Positions 36,318 through 46,271 of a DNA stretch of 64,000 nucleotides are shown here, piece after piece. The notes beneath the pieces were generated by a model that saw only the letters and a list, made by a program, of their open reading frames with translations, searched no databases and had not been told where the DNA came from. Both the position numbers and the translations under genes were made by a program. The DNA lies in the NCBI GenBank assembly GCA_022410635.1, contig JAJVDF010000046.1:516915-580914 (forward strand). The letters run 5' to 3'. Every line of letters starts with the position of its first letter. Position 1 is the first letter of the stretch. The stretch comes from Tretioscincus oriximinensis. Taxonomy: Eukaryota; Chordata; Lepidosauria; Squamata; Gymnophthalmidae.

Positions 36318-36484
36318 AAAATCAGCTGCTGCAAAACGAACTGAATGCTTCCTTTAAATACCACATGTTGATGTTTGCACCTGAAGATTTAAACTTGTTC
36401 TGCACCAACTTGCAAAACTGGTTTCTTCTGAGCTTTAGTCAGGATGAGCAAGCCAAAGAGGGGCTTCCTGTTCTGCAGAATTGA
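36318..36484 (+). CDS. Upstream ORF in SGMS1 leader, exon 2 part
   Basis: Continues the frame opened at 17899. Two bases (AA) complete the split Glu codon, then the frame runs ENQLLQNELNASFKYHML and on to a TGA at 36482-36484, 51 bases before the SGMS1 start. Total length is 204 bases, 67 residues. The sequence is Leu/Asn/Gln-rich with a hydrophobic patch NWFLLSF near the end and no obvious domain. If the 17861 exon is not used, in-frame ATGs near 36363 and 36369 would give a shorter ORF. Translation is unproven. Confidence 0.5.
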
Positions 36485-36535
36485 CAGAAATTCCATTTAT
36501 AGTGCTTTTTAAAGCTGTATGCTTTATCTGACGAA
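36318..36535 (+). other. SGMS1: SGMS1 5' UTR part of first coding exon
   Basis: The acceptor is TTTCTCTCTTTTTCTC-rich DNA ending AACTTAG at 36317. This 218-bp leader carries the rest of the 67-codon upstream ORF, which stops at 36482-36484, and ends immediately before the SGMS1 ATG. Confidence 0.85.
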
Positions 36536-37158
36536 ATGAAAGAAGTTGTGCTCTGGTCATCNCAGGAGGTTACAGATTGGTTGCTGGAGAATGCTATGCC
36601 AGAATACTGTGAACCATTGGAACATTTTACCGGTCAGGAGTTGATCAATCTGTCAAAGGAGGATTTTGAGAAGCCCCCGCTGTCACGTGTCTCTTCAGAC
36701 AATGGCCAGAGACTGCTGTACATGATAGAGACTTTAAAAATGGAGCACCACATCGAAGCACACAAAAACGGGCATGCGAATGGCCATTTGATTAGCAGTT
36801 CTGACCACCGCGACAGTGAAAATGGCTTCAGCAACAAAACAAAACCAAATGGAATGCCAAATGGCTACAGGAAGGAAATGATAAAAATATCCATGCCACA
36901 GCCAGAACGTTCTCAGTATCCCGCAGAGTGGGGGAAGACACTTCTGGCTTTCATTTATGCACTTTGCTGTTTTGTCTTTACAACAGTGACAATCTCCGTT
37001 GTCCATGAACGAGTGCCTCCCAAGGAGGTGGAGCCACCCCTACCAGACGCTTTTTTTGATCACTTTAACCGGGTGCAGTGGGCCTTTTCTATCTGTGAAA
37101 TAAATGGGTTGATCTTAGTAGGACTCTGGTTAGCTCAATGGCTGCTCTTAAAGTACAA
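36536..37158 (+). CDS. SGMS1: SGMS1 coding exon 1: SAM domain and first membrane segments
   Basis: Sphingomyelin synthase 1 transfers phosphocholine from phosphatidylcholine to ceramide in the Golgi, giving sphingomyelin and diacylglycerol. This exon gives residues 1-207 plus two bases of codon 208. Residues 1-70 form the SAM domain (WLLENAMPEYCEPLEHFTGQ). A polar linker with NGHANGHL and KPNGMPNGYRKEMIKI follows. The first membrane span is near 138-158 and the second near 190-206, with HERVPPKEVEPPLPDAFFDH between them. The start context is GAAATGA. The N at 36562 lies in a TCN codon and so encodes Ser whatever the base. The donor is GTAAGT at 37159. Identification rests on near-complete agreement with vertebrate SGMS1; SGMS2 lacks the SAM domain. 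Confidence 0.98.
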
Positions 37159-39255
37159 GTAAGTAAAATGATCTCTGATATTTCATTCAGTCTTAGACAG
37201 TCTATTTTCCTTAAGCTTACATGGAATCATTCTTTATGACCTTAGATGGAGAACAGAACTTGGTCATGCACCAGAATCAATAGCATCCTCACCGTTTATA
37301 CATTCAGGGTTAAAGAGCCCATAAAAGGAAAGAAGCTACAATAAAATACNACTTGGATAGTTACCATAGTGGTACTTTCAGTACCTTGGGCTGAGGAACA
37401 ATTTGTTTTTATTATGAATTGCTGTGATTATTTGTGGATTTAGAATCCAAGGAATAATATTCTATTAAAGAGCTAAGAAAAAACACATATCACAATTTAG
37501 TTAATGGGCAAAAAACTGAACACTTTTAAGAAGATAAAACAATAATGCACCTCAACTGTATTTTAATTACCAAATGTGGGATATAGGCGAAACTATCTTC
37601 AAGACTCTGTATCTATTAAAACAGAAACCAGTAACTTGGTGAACTTTTGAATTCAGTTCCTCATTCCCAGGACTCCTACTACTACTACTATTATTACTAC
37701 TTCTTTTTAATTTGACTTTCCATCCTGCCCTATATTTGGAAGCTTCAGTGCAGATTACAGCAGTAAAAAACCAAATTTGAAATGAACATACAGAAATAAT
37801 AATTGTGCTCAGAAGTGCAATATATATTTCATAACTGTTAATTATGCCTATTCTTTGAAAATTGTTATGCTTCATTCCCAAAAGAAAGAAGGACATTTTT
37901 ATACTACTATATATTTAAAACATCTTTGTCAATAAATTGTAGGTTTGAAATATCCTTTTCCTGGGTATGTGAAATACTAATGCAGGACCTATTTTAAAAT
38001 ATTAAAGACTTGGCTTTTGATCAGTTGATCAGTAAGTTTGAATTTTCAAGTTGGTTAACATAAATATCAAGATACCAAGAGTGAGTTTACTTCACTTTTT
38101 GCATAACTATTTCCAAAATGGGTTCATTCAGAATAAATGCTGACTTTAATAATATGGGCAGAAACATTTTTTTTAAAGTAAAAGATCTTAGTTGCCTTAC
38201 ATAGNTCTTTTTGTATGTGTCATAGGCTGATACAGCTGAGATGACTGATAAAACTGGTGAGAGGAAAAGTTACTACATTTTGTCACTATGTCATAATTTC
38301 TAAAATTTACTTGTCCTTCAGAAATGTTTATTTCTCCAGTGGCCTAAAGGGAAATAAATTTATGTGCCTTCAATAAATTGAAGCCCGAGACCAACCTGTT
38401 CTCTGAGGTATTCTTCTCATGCTGAACTATATGTTTGCCCCAAAGAAGTCACCTATGGTCAAATAGGTTTAATTCTATGATTCTTTTGGCATTCAGGCCA
38501 CATTAATGCTTTGCACTAGAGAAAGCTTTATGTACTTTGATTTCATAGCTCTTCTAGATTATGCTAAAAAGCAATGTCTAGAGCTGGGTTTTGCATCAGT
38601 AAATATTGCCCACATCAGCTTTCATCATAAGTCCTATTGCAACTCCCATCTAGGGATTTCCATAGATAAATTTATTTGCTNGGACTGGGATTTTGAGTAT
38701 CTACATCTCTCAAGCCCAACCCACCGTAATTGTATGGGGAGGATGACAGGTAACCTGCTGTGTTGTATAATCCAGCTGCATTTGCAACCCTCTTATCGAC
38801 TTGGCAGNGACCAAGGCTTCCGAGATCCACATGCTGACAACACCATGATCTATGTGCCAACTCAACCCCTTTCCTTCTGNCATTAATCTCCATCAAGCTA
38901 GTCTGCCCTTCACTTTTCCTATTTCTTTCCCTTACCAACATGGAGAGCTAGGCTTTAGGTTCAGATATTTTGAACCAGCATCTGAATCTGTTCATGCTCA
39001 TTTATTCTTCTACTATTTNTGATTGTTGGTAATGATGGAGTCATAGTCCAAGACATCTATAAGACCACCATGTTAGCAAAAACTACATTGGTATGATTTC
39101 GCTTGGATTGTGACTTGTCTTCATGATACGGAAGATCAGCTCTACTACTATTAATATTTTATTCTTTAAAATGTATATTGTATTTCCAAGGTCACAGGTG
39201 CCATATGGAACTGCACAGTCATTTATATCTTGAATTACTTTTCCCTCTCTTCCAG
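37159..39255 (+). other. SGMS1: SGMS1 intron
   Basis: GT...AG intron of 2.1 kb. Holds a decayed - strand SINE/LINE tail at about 37690-37840 (TCCATCCTGCCCTATATTTG). The rest is unassigned AT-rich DNA, including the frame 38506-38886, which contains three N bases and no recognisable domain. Confidence 0.9.
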
Positions 39256-39373
39256 GTCTATCATAAGCAGAAGATTCTTCTGTATAGTTGGCACACTGTA
39301 CCTGTATCGGTGTATTACAATGTATGTAACTACACTCCCAGTCCCCGGCATGCATTTCAATTGTTCTCCAAAG
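39256..39373 (+). CDS. SGMS1: SGMS1 coding exon 2: membrane segment and luminal loop
   Basis: 118 bases covering codons 208-247. The first base completes the split Lys codon (AA/G), giving SIISRRFFCIVGTLYLYRC, then ITMYVTTLPVPGMHFNCSPK. This is the third membrane span and the following loop of the LPP-like fold. Acceptor TCTCTTCCAG, donor AAG/GTAACT. Phase joins exactly with exons 1 and 3. Confidence 0.97.
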
Positions 39374-39505
39374 GTAACTTTTTCCTTGCTGCGATTACCT
39401 AGCATGCTCTTATGTTCCAAAGGATTATCCGGCATTTGGAAAGGTTTAGTCAAAGAGGCTTATTTGTTGTTTGCTGAAAAGAACTAGCAAGATGTCCTTC
39501 ACAGT

Positions 39506-39748
39506 TACCGTATTTTTTGGTATATAAGATGTGCTTTATTTCCCAAAAAAGTGGGGTGAAAATGTTTGTGGTCTTATAGTCCAAATGTAGCAAAATTCCC
39601 CCAAATGTAGAAAATGCTCACAAAGGCTGGCTTTAGCAGCAGCTTAAATGTAAAAAAAAAATCAGAATTTTTTCCCCTTATTTTTCTCCTCTAAAATGTA
39701 GAGGTTTTTTAATGGTCTGGTGTATCTTATAGTCCGAAAAATACGGTA
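39506..39748. mobile_element. TA-flanked MITE with CCGTATTTTT termini
   Basis: Left terminus CCGTATTTTTTGGTATATAA, right terminus (reversed) CCGTATTTTTCGGACTATAA, each followed by a shared GAT(G/A)-C phrase. TA dinucleotides flank both sides (39506-39507 and 39747-39748), as expected for Tc1/mariner-type targets. About 239 bp, non-coding. Confidence 0.75.
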
Positions 39749-40094
39749 ATTAATACAGTTTGTTGCCCTGCCTTACTGTACATCAGTTAACAGGGTTTCT
39801 TAAAAAAAATCCATATGTACTAGGAGACTGGCTTTCTTGGATGATCTGAAAAGAAGGCTGTTCCTTGTGATTTAAAATAATAATAGTATTAATTTTCTAT
39901 GAGCAAACCTAGACTTTTACTAAATTACCGTATATTCTTGCTTCATTTGAGAGCATATGACCAGGTATATCTGATGCACAGACACAGATTACTGCCTTGT
40001 GTTTCAATCAGAAACTGTTCCCGTTAATATAACAAGTGATATTATGGTATTAAGGAGAATTAGATGATTACTGACATCCAAACATTAAAAGGGA

Positions 40095-40325
40095 AGNGCT
40101 GTGGCTCAGTGGCAGAGAAAACTGTATGGAAAGCAGAAGGTTTCCGAATTGAGTCCCAGCTTTTCCTTGGTAGTAGGCAATGGCCACTGTTCTGAAAGGA
40201 AATATTGGCAAAAGGGTAATGATAATATAATGCTTCTGGATTTGGCAATATCATATTGAGAAGAAGATGTACACCAACTTCTTAAGCCATCATCTCTCTT
40301 TCTCCTGCAACAGGACATTTATCAG
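40095..40325 (+). mobile_element. tRNA-headed SINE (third type)
   Basis: GCTGTGGCTCAGTGGCAGAG contains the A box TGGCTCAGTGG at 40102-40112, followed by GCAGAAGGTTTCCGAATTGAG, a decayed B-box region. This is a common reptile SINE head; it is not an intact tRNA. Confidence 0.7.
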
Positions 40326-41631
40326 TCCTTTGACACCCTTAGCGGTTTTTATTAGCTTTAATGGTCAGGGGTCAGGGGTCAAGGGAATACCTCTGAATGT
40401 AGAAATTGAAACTGATAGATGAATAGCGCTATTGAATTGTGGTATCATAGTAAACCTCCACAGAGGGTATAAATAGTTATGTGACTTACTGATACTAATC
40501 CTTTTATCACCTGGAGAGTTTCTGTTAGATTGTAATATAAAGTCAGAATATTGGCATAGTAAACCTTTACCATTGCTTTACATGACTTTACATGGTAGTT
40601 ATGATATTTATCAGTATCGCCATCCTAGACCCTCATTTAGCAAAAAAAGCAGAGTGTAATTTTATCAGGTTCTCTTGGTGTATTATGATAACAAAATGGA
40701 AAGATACTAGTGAGCAAGAGACATAAGAATTGTTCCAGTTACAGTACGTTCCCAATGAGCTCAGCAGTACCTAGTCCTGGATCTTCTTCAAAACCAAGTA
40801 TTCTCTTAGATGTTTTATCAGCATACCAAAGTAAAGGCACAAAGAGGAAACATTGGTCTGTGAGCAAAGTAAGCAGACATGGCTGTTGTTGTGGCTGTGA
40901 AAAAATGGCAGGTTGATGATAGGTGCTCTTATCCATGACTAGTCAGTCATGTTGGGATTGATGCCATTTGTTCTTCATCAACCAGCCTTTTTCCTTTTTT
41001 TCATTTTCCACAAAAGCTCAGTGTCTTGAAGCTTTTCTGTATGTTAGTGCAAATAGACTACAGACAAATTACAGACACAGACCATACCAGTCTTGGAAGA
41101 AATACATCAATTACCAATTTGCTACTGAGCCCAGTTCAAAGTTTAGAGCTTCCATATAAAGTTTTAAATGGTTTGGGTCTTCTCTCATATACACCGACCT
41201 TAAGATCGCCAAATGAGTACCTACATGTAATTCTGCTACTCTCAGAGGAATGAAGGGTTGTGTCACGCATGAATGTCCAGCATAGAGGCTTGTGCATCAT
41301 ACGCAGTCTCAATGCAGATGGCCTTGTCCTGTTATAGAAGTATGTGGTCTAAAATTTGGGGCAGATTGCTAATCTCTGGATGGAACAATCATCCTATTCA
41401 TGATATTGTTGTTTCCTGGAATTCCATGGTGCCTTGGAAGTTATCAAATGGATTGTTCTGGATACCTCACGTACCATGATAAGAATATCATATGGTAATT
41501 ATTACTTAGATGAAATAGTTCATGAAGATATATGGCAAGAAACATGTCCCAGTGCTGCTCTCCTCCTCTTTTTCATCCCAGTATCTAATTTGTCTAGTAC
41601 TGCGTACTACAAAAGTACAAAAGACCCTTTA

Positions 41632-41841
41632 TACAGGGTGCTTCAAAAATGTATACACACTGTGAACTTCCATAGAAAATTTATTTACTGTTCTACTGTT
41701 CCACAAAGTTAAATAACAAATGTTAATACTGTTCAAATTGGTGACCTNCAGCATCAATACAATTCTGAGTACGAGTCACCACTGATTGTGTACATCGTAT
41801 GGAAGTTCAAAATGTGTATACATTTTTTGAAGCACCCTGTA
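41632..41841 (-). mobile_element. Mariner-type deletion derivative with transposase C-terminus
   Basis: The element occupies 41634-41839, flanked by TA on both sides. Its terminal inverted repeats begin CAGGGTGCTTCAAAAA and continue for about 42 bp (through GAACTTCCAT) with few mismatches. On the - strand the interior encodes ...TRTQNCIDAEGHQFEQY-stop, the typical C-terminal end of mariner/IS630-type transposases. The rest of the transposase is deleted. Confidence 0.8.
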
Positions 41842-41860
41842 TATGAGAGAAACAGCGATG

Positions 41861-41925
41861 GTTAGTCCAATCAGACAGTGAGGGGGCTGTAACTCCTGCC
41901 TGCCTCACTGTCTGATTGGACTAAC
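41861..41925. repeat. 23-bp perfect inverted repeat, 19-nt loop
   Basis: 41861-41883 (GTTAGTCCAATCAGACAGTG then AGG) is the exact reverse complement of 41903-41925. Confidence 0.95.
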
Positions 41926-42222
41926 AGCGGCAGCGAAATGCCACTGGCCACTGTTGGGTGCTCCGGATGCCAAGCAAGGAAGGAGCAGCTGGGGGAGATG
42001 GCAGAAATGGACCCTCTGNCATGCTGGGGGAGGCAGCAGGAACTGATGGTGTGTGCTGCAGGCACATGCCAATTGGCTCCTCTGCCAGGATGGGTTTCTT
42101 CTGCCTTCCCCTGCACCCCCAGATGCCAATGAAGCAGCTGGGGGAGGCAGTGGGAACTGGGCTGCCTGGCCAGGGGATGGGGAAGCCCAAGCTTGTTTCC
42201 AATAGCGAGCTCGGCTAATCCC
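41926..42222. other. GC-rich island, repeat-like
   Basis: About 300 bp markedly richer in GC than the intron around it, with repeated GCTGGGGGAGGCAG phrases near 42022 and 42131. Several frames stay open by composition. Its right end is CGAGCTCGGCTAATCCCCTA. Together with the hairpin it may form one mobile element. Confidence 0.5.
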
Positions 42223-42656
42223 CTAGTTTATTTATATTTGGAGAAGAGCTTTAAAACTTGTCATTTCGGGGTGTAGTTTCAGTCTTCATAAATCATCCTC
42301 AATTAGTCATAGAGAAAAACAGGTTTCTGTTTAAATCATGAAACAATTGGCCCTAAAAGAATGATACTTTAGAAAGATTACACAGAAATACAGTTTCTAG
42401 CATACTTTTTGTTGCTTCATATTTCTCTCCAGGTTACTCAGTTTTACTATAGCAGTCTAATAAATGACAAAAATTGTGGCCTTGGCAAGCTCCTTTTTAA
42501 TTGTACAAATTTTAGTTATTTCAATGAATTTCAATGACAAATTTTAGTTATTTCATTGTTTTTCTCTCTACTCATGATTTAAACATACATTTTACTTCTT
42601 GTAAGGTAATTTTGAAGTGTGTACCTTTTTAATAAAATATGGGTTTGTATTTCCAG

Positions 42657-42810
42657 CTTTTTGGAGACTGGGANTCACACATGCGAAGAATAATGAAGCT
42701 GCTTGCAGGAGGAGGGCTGTCTATCACAGGAGCTCATGATATGTGTGGCGACTACCTGTACAGCGGTCATACCGTTATGTTAACACTGACATACCTATTT
42801 ATCAAAGAGT
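42657..42810 (+). CDS. SGMS1: SGMS1 coding exon 3: catalytic motif with H285
   Basis: 154 bases, codons 248-298 plus one base. Encodes LFGDW(E/D)SHMRRIMKLL, then GGGLSITGAHDMCGDYLYSGHTVML, where the His of SGHT is residue 285, the first member of the catalytic His-His-Asp triad. The N at 42674 lies in codon GAN, so Glu or Asp (human Glu). Acceptor TATTTCCAG, donor T/GTAAGT. Confidence 0.98.
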
Positions 42811-43104
42811 GTAAGTTTGACATTTTTCATATGATTTTACTGCTTGAATTTTTGGTTAAAAAGTATATCCTTGAGTGTAAACATTCGATCATGAGAACAA
42901 ACAAGAATACTAGCTGTACTTTGAGCCTGTTTTGAAATAGTTGGGATGAGTGCATCTGTCCGAAAGGACAACTTGGCTTTTGTTAAGATAACCCAGAACC
43001 CCCCCTCCCCCCCTGCAAACTAGCATAAAGGCTTTGAGGGGAAAAATGCACCTGAATATTTCTTGGCACTTCATGGCATTAAAAACAGACCCTGACCTGA
43101 TTAG

Positions 43105-43760
43105 ATTCTTTTTTGTTGATTTATTGTTTTTGGTTTTTTATATATAAAACTCATATAAAATATGCAGACAAACAACAGTGCTCACATATTGATACATAAC
43201 AATTAAAACAACCAACAGAAGTTTATAGAAACACTTCCAGATACCTAACAATATACACATCCTGACCTCAGGCAAGTCCTATAACTGTTTATATTCACTC
43301 TGTTTATATTTTTTTAAATTTTCTTTTCTCCATTTTATGCTCTTAGCTTTTCTTTTGCACTCATTATCTACAGCTTTTTAATCTTTCCCATGTTTATCAA
43401 ATTAAATTCCATATGTAAAATATATAATGCTAAAACATCTGTCCTCCATCTTATCTCTCCATTTCAAAGCAATTACAGCAAGTGCTGGTGATAGTAATCC
43501 ATNCTCAATATCCCCTTTGATCCCTTTTAAAATCTAATCCTCTATACCAATAAAATATACATAATTCCTTTCACAAAGTAATTGTTTGGCACATCATCGG
43601 ATTTATTTCTCTTCCTATCATTTCCAAATACCTTGGATTTCTGCATATTCCCATATTTGATGAATATATATGCCTAGAATGTTACATCATATCAACAATT
43701 TTTTACATTTCTAAATTTATGTGCAATTTGGTATGGGGTTCTATACCATTTATGTATTCT
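43105..43760 (-). repeat. AT-rich interspersed repeat-like segment
   Basis: Opens with T-rich DNA and TATATAAAACTCATATAAAA. Long, AT-rich and non-coding; resembles 44470-44960 and 50723-50900 in layout. Family unassigned. Confidence 0.35.
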
Positions 43761-44087
43761 ATTTTTTTTTCTTTTTCCCTTTTTTATACACTGATTTGGA
43801 CACAGACTCAATTTTGATAATGACCACAGTGCCTGCTTGTTGCCCTACAAACAATGTCCCCCCACCACCACAAATCTCCATGTTTATTTGTTTTGGGTGT
43901 GTGTGTACGTCTTGGTGATCTGCATGGTTTGAATAGGGAAAGAAACCCTCTACAGATCCTCTAATAAAACAATATGGTGGAACTAACTCTTATTCCCAGG
44001 TTCTATATATTTACTGAGTTAAAATTCCATTCTACTCTAATTGCTTTTCCAAGAAAAACAATTGCNGATGATAACATTGATAAGAAC

Positions 44088-44292
44088 ATAAGAGGAGTCA
44101 TATTGGATTGGACCATACTCCATCTAATCTAGCATCCTGTCTCATACAGTGGCCCACCATTTGCTTGTTGACATTCTCAAGCAAAGAAAAATGCAAAATC
44201 TTCAACTCCCTGCCATTGGTATTTAAAGGTATCCTATTTGTCTTCAACCTGAAGGCAGTACCTATGCATCCATTTTAGTAGCCATTAATGCA
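44088..44292 (-). mobile_element. CR1 3'-end fragment
   Basis: AGAACATAAGAGGAGTCATA ... AGCATCCTGTCTCATACAG matches the reversed CR1 3' end at 61951. Confidence 0.7.
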
Positions 44293-44469
44293 CTAAATAA
44301 TTAATACATTAAACATCAGATTAAGAAATAGAACTAATGCAGGGAAACTTACCTGACATGTTTGATCGTTTATAACTGTGTGCTTAGTATCAGGAGCTCA
44401 GTCAGACTATGGAGGCAATGTCTTACTGTTATCCATAGAATATAGTGCTGGAAGTAACAATGACTTGGC

Positions 44470-44960
44470 AATATTTTTATTTTTTAATTGCAAAAACACA
44501 TAAAATTTCACTTCTTCCTCAGATTGATCAATTTATTAGTTACACCTTCTGCACCACATACAAAAACGTCTCCAATTTATCCTCCCACCTGATAGCCCAT
44601 TCTTCACTCTTCAAAGCCATGGATTAAAACCCACCCTCTATTTCTTGCAGAAAATCTATAGTTTTATATAATATTTTATACCTTATTAAAAATGTCATAC
44701 CCAGTCAATAAGTAAAACTCCAGCCTTTAAGGAGTTTTACTTAGTTTTCCCCATAAATTGTTAATCTTGGAGTAGTATTTACAGTATGGGGCTGGGGAGT
44801 TGATTTATCATAGGTCCACCACATATAAAAGTGTCATTCTGAACTTTCATTTCCAATATTTATCTGAGATCCCTTGAAACATTTTAGAAATTAGCTCAGA
44901 ATCAAATATCAACAATATGAGTTGCATGAAACAAACCATAATAAAAAAAACACATTTGTT
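44470..44960 (-). repeat. AT-rich interspersed repeat-like segment
   Basis: TTTTTATTTTTTAATTGC then AAAAACACATAAAATTTCAC, followed by diverged AT-rich DNA. Confidence 0.3.
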
Positions 44961-45198
44961 CAAATTGTGATGTCCCACAAATGGCTGTATGTTTTTCTCA
45001 GCTATCTATAGGCACTGTAATTTTAGAAATGTGTGAGATCTCTACCCCTCTGGTTTCATTGCATTATACTGTTCTACTTGAATATTATTCTGTTACAACA
45101 GATTCAGCTTACAATGCTGGTTAATTTTTCCTTTTGTGGAGAAAGAGATATATGTACAGATTTAACATAGCATATCTTGTGTGTTTTCCTACTTTTAG

Positions 45199-45365
45199 AT
45201 TCATCTAGAAGACTCTGGTGGTATCATTGGATTTGCTGGGCTCTCAGCATAATTGGAATGTTCTGTATTCTCTTGGCTCATGACCACTACACTGTGGATG
45301 TGGTGGTGGCTTACTACATCACCACAAGACTTTTCTGGTGGTATCACACAATGGCCAATCAACAA
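45199..45365 (+). CDS. SGMS1: SGMS1 coding exon 4: catalytic motif with H328 and D332
   Basis: 167 bases, completing codon 299 (T/AT, Tyr) and ending after QQ. Encodes SSRRLWWYHWICWALSIIG, then CILLAHDHYTVDVVVAYYIT. His328 and Asp332 in HDHYTVD complete the triad that forms and resolves the phosphocholine-enzyme intermediate. Two membrane spans are visible. Donor CAA/GTGAGT. Confidence 0.98.
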
Positions 45366-46091
45366 GTGAGTCGCCTATCATTATTGTTTCCACCTTTCAT
45401 AACTTCTATCCAATAAAGTTCCTTATGGAACTTGGTAGAGTTGCTGTATTTTTAGCAGCTAGTGGAAGACTATTAACGACAAACAAAGCTTTATATTGAC
45501 CTGTTAATTGCAAGGGGTGTCTGTGTCTTTGGCTGGCCACATCAGCCAGAATCAGGAAGTTGAAATAGGAGTTGGGCTACATGCCATTAACATCACTCAA
45601 TACTCCAAGGGGGAAGGATCAGTAAACGGGGCATGGTAGCCATTGCAAATGAGAAGGCAACTTTAGAATACTTTACTTCTATTTCAAGAAAAGGTGATTA
45701 TATTTGAAACTACTATGGTAACATTTGCATTTAATGCCTTTCCTGCACTTTAACTCAGAATAGGTACCTGCCTTCCACATGCTAATACCAGGTGGGCCCT
45801 GCTTTAACCTACTAGCATTTTGATGGCAGATTTCTGGAATGAGACTTGGTGCAGAAAAGGCCTAAACTTTTCTTTTCTTGGCCCATCAAAGTAATCTTTT
45901 TCCTATCTATGAAGAAGTGAAATTGCTTATAGATTGCGCCCCAAGGCATAAAACCTGATAAAATTTGTCAAATAAAATAAAAACCATGTTAGTGTGTAAT
46001 TTCTCATTTCTCCCTCCTCTCCATTTTCCTTGAATTGAAATCTAAATATTTTTCCTGAAATTTTATTTGTAATTTTTTTCTTTCTTTTCAG
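45366..46091 (+). other. SGMS1: SGMS1 intron
   Basis: 726-bp GT...AG intron; acceptor TTTTTTTCTTTCTTTTCAG. No repeats recognised. Confidence 0.9.
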
Positions 46092-46271
46092 GTGCTAAAA
46101 GAAGCTTCCCAGACTAACCTTCTTTCACGGGTTTGGTGGTACAGACCCTTCCAGTACTTTGAAAAGAACGTCCAAGGCATTGTACCATCATCTTATCACT
46201 GGCCATTTTCCTGGCAACCACTACGTCTGGGTAGACAGACTAAATACAGCAGATTGGTGAATAACACATAA
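46092..46271 (+). CDS. SGMS1: SGMS1 coding exon 5: cytosolic tail and stop
   Basis: 59 codons plus TAA. Encodes VLKEASQTNLLSRVWWYRPF, QYFEKNVQGIVPSSYHWPF, then SWQPLRLGRQTKYSRLVNNT. The tail follows vertebrate SGMS1 closely except for the short SWQPLRLG stretch, which differs from the mammalian PWPVVHLS-type text. Total protein length is 413 residues, as in human. Confidence 0.97.
   Translation: MLKEASQTNLLSRVWWYRPFQYFEKNVQGIVPSSYHWPFSWQPLRLGRQTKYSRLVNNT

Larger units (their letters stand above)
39374..42656 (+). other. SGMS1: SGMS1 intron
   Basis: 3.3 kb GT...AG intron with several mobile elements (39506-39748, 40095-40325, 41632-41841), a hairpin at 41861 and a GC-rich island. 40330-41600 shows no gene or clear repeat. 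Confidence 0.9.
42811..45198 (+). other. SGMS1: SGMS1 intron
   Basis: 2.4 kb GT...AG intron. Contains AT-rich repeat-like segments (43105-43760, 44470-44960) and a CR1 fragment (44088-44292). Confidence 0.9.

Noticed and set aside
38506..38886. 126-codon frame in an SGMS1 intron
   Set aside because: Contains several N codons and no recognisable domain; lies wholly inside an intron on the same strand without splice sites.
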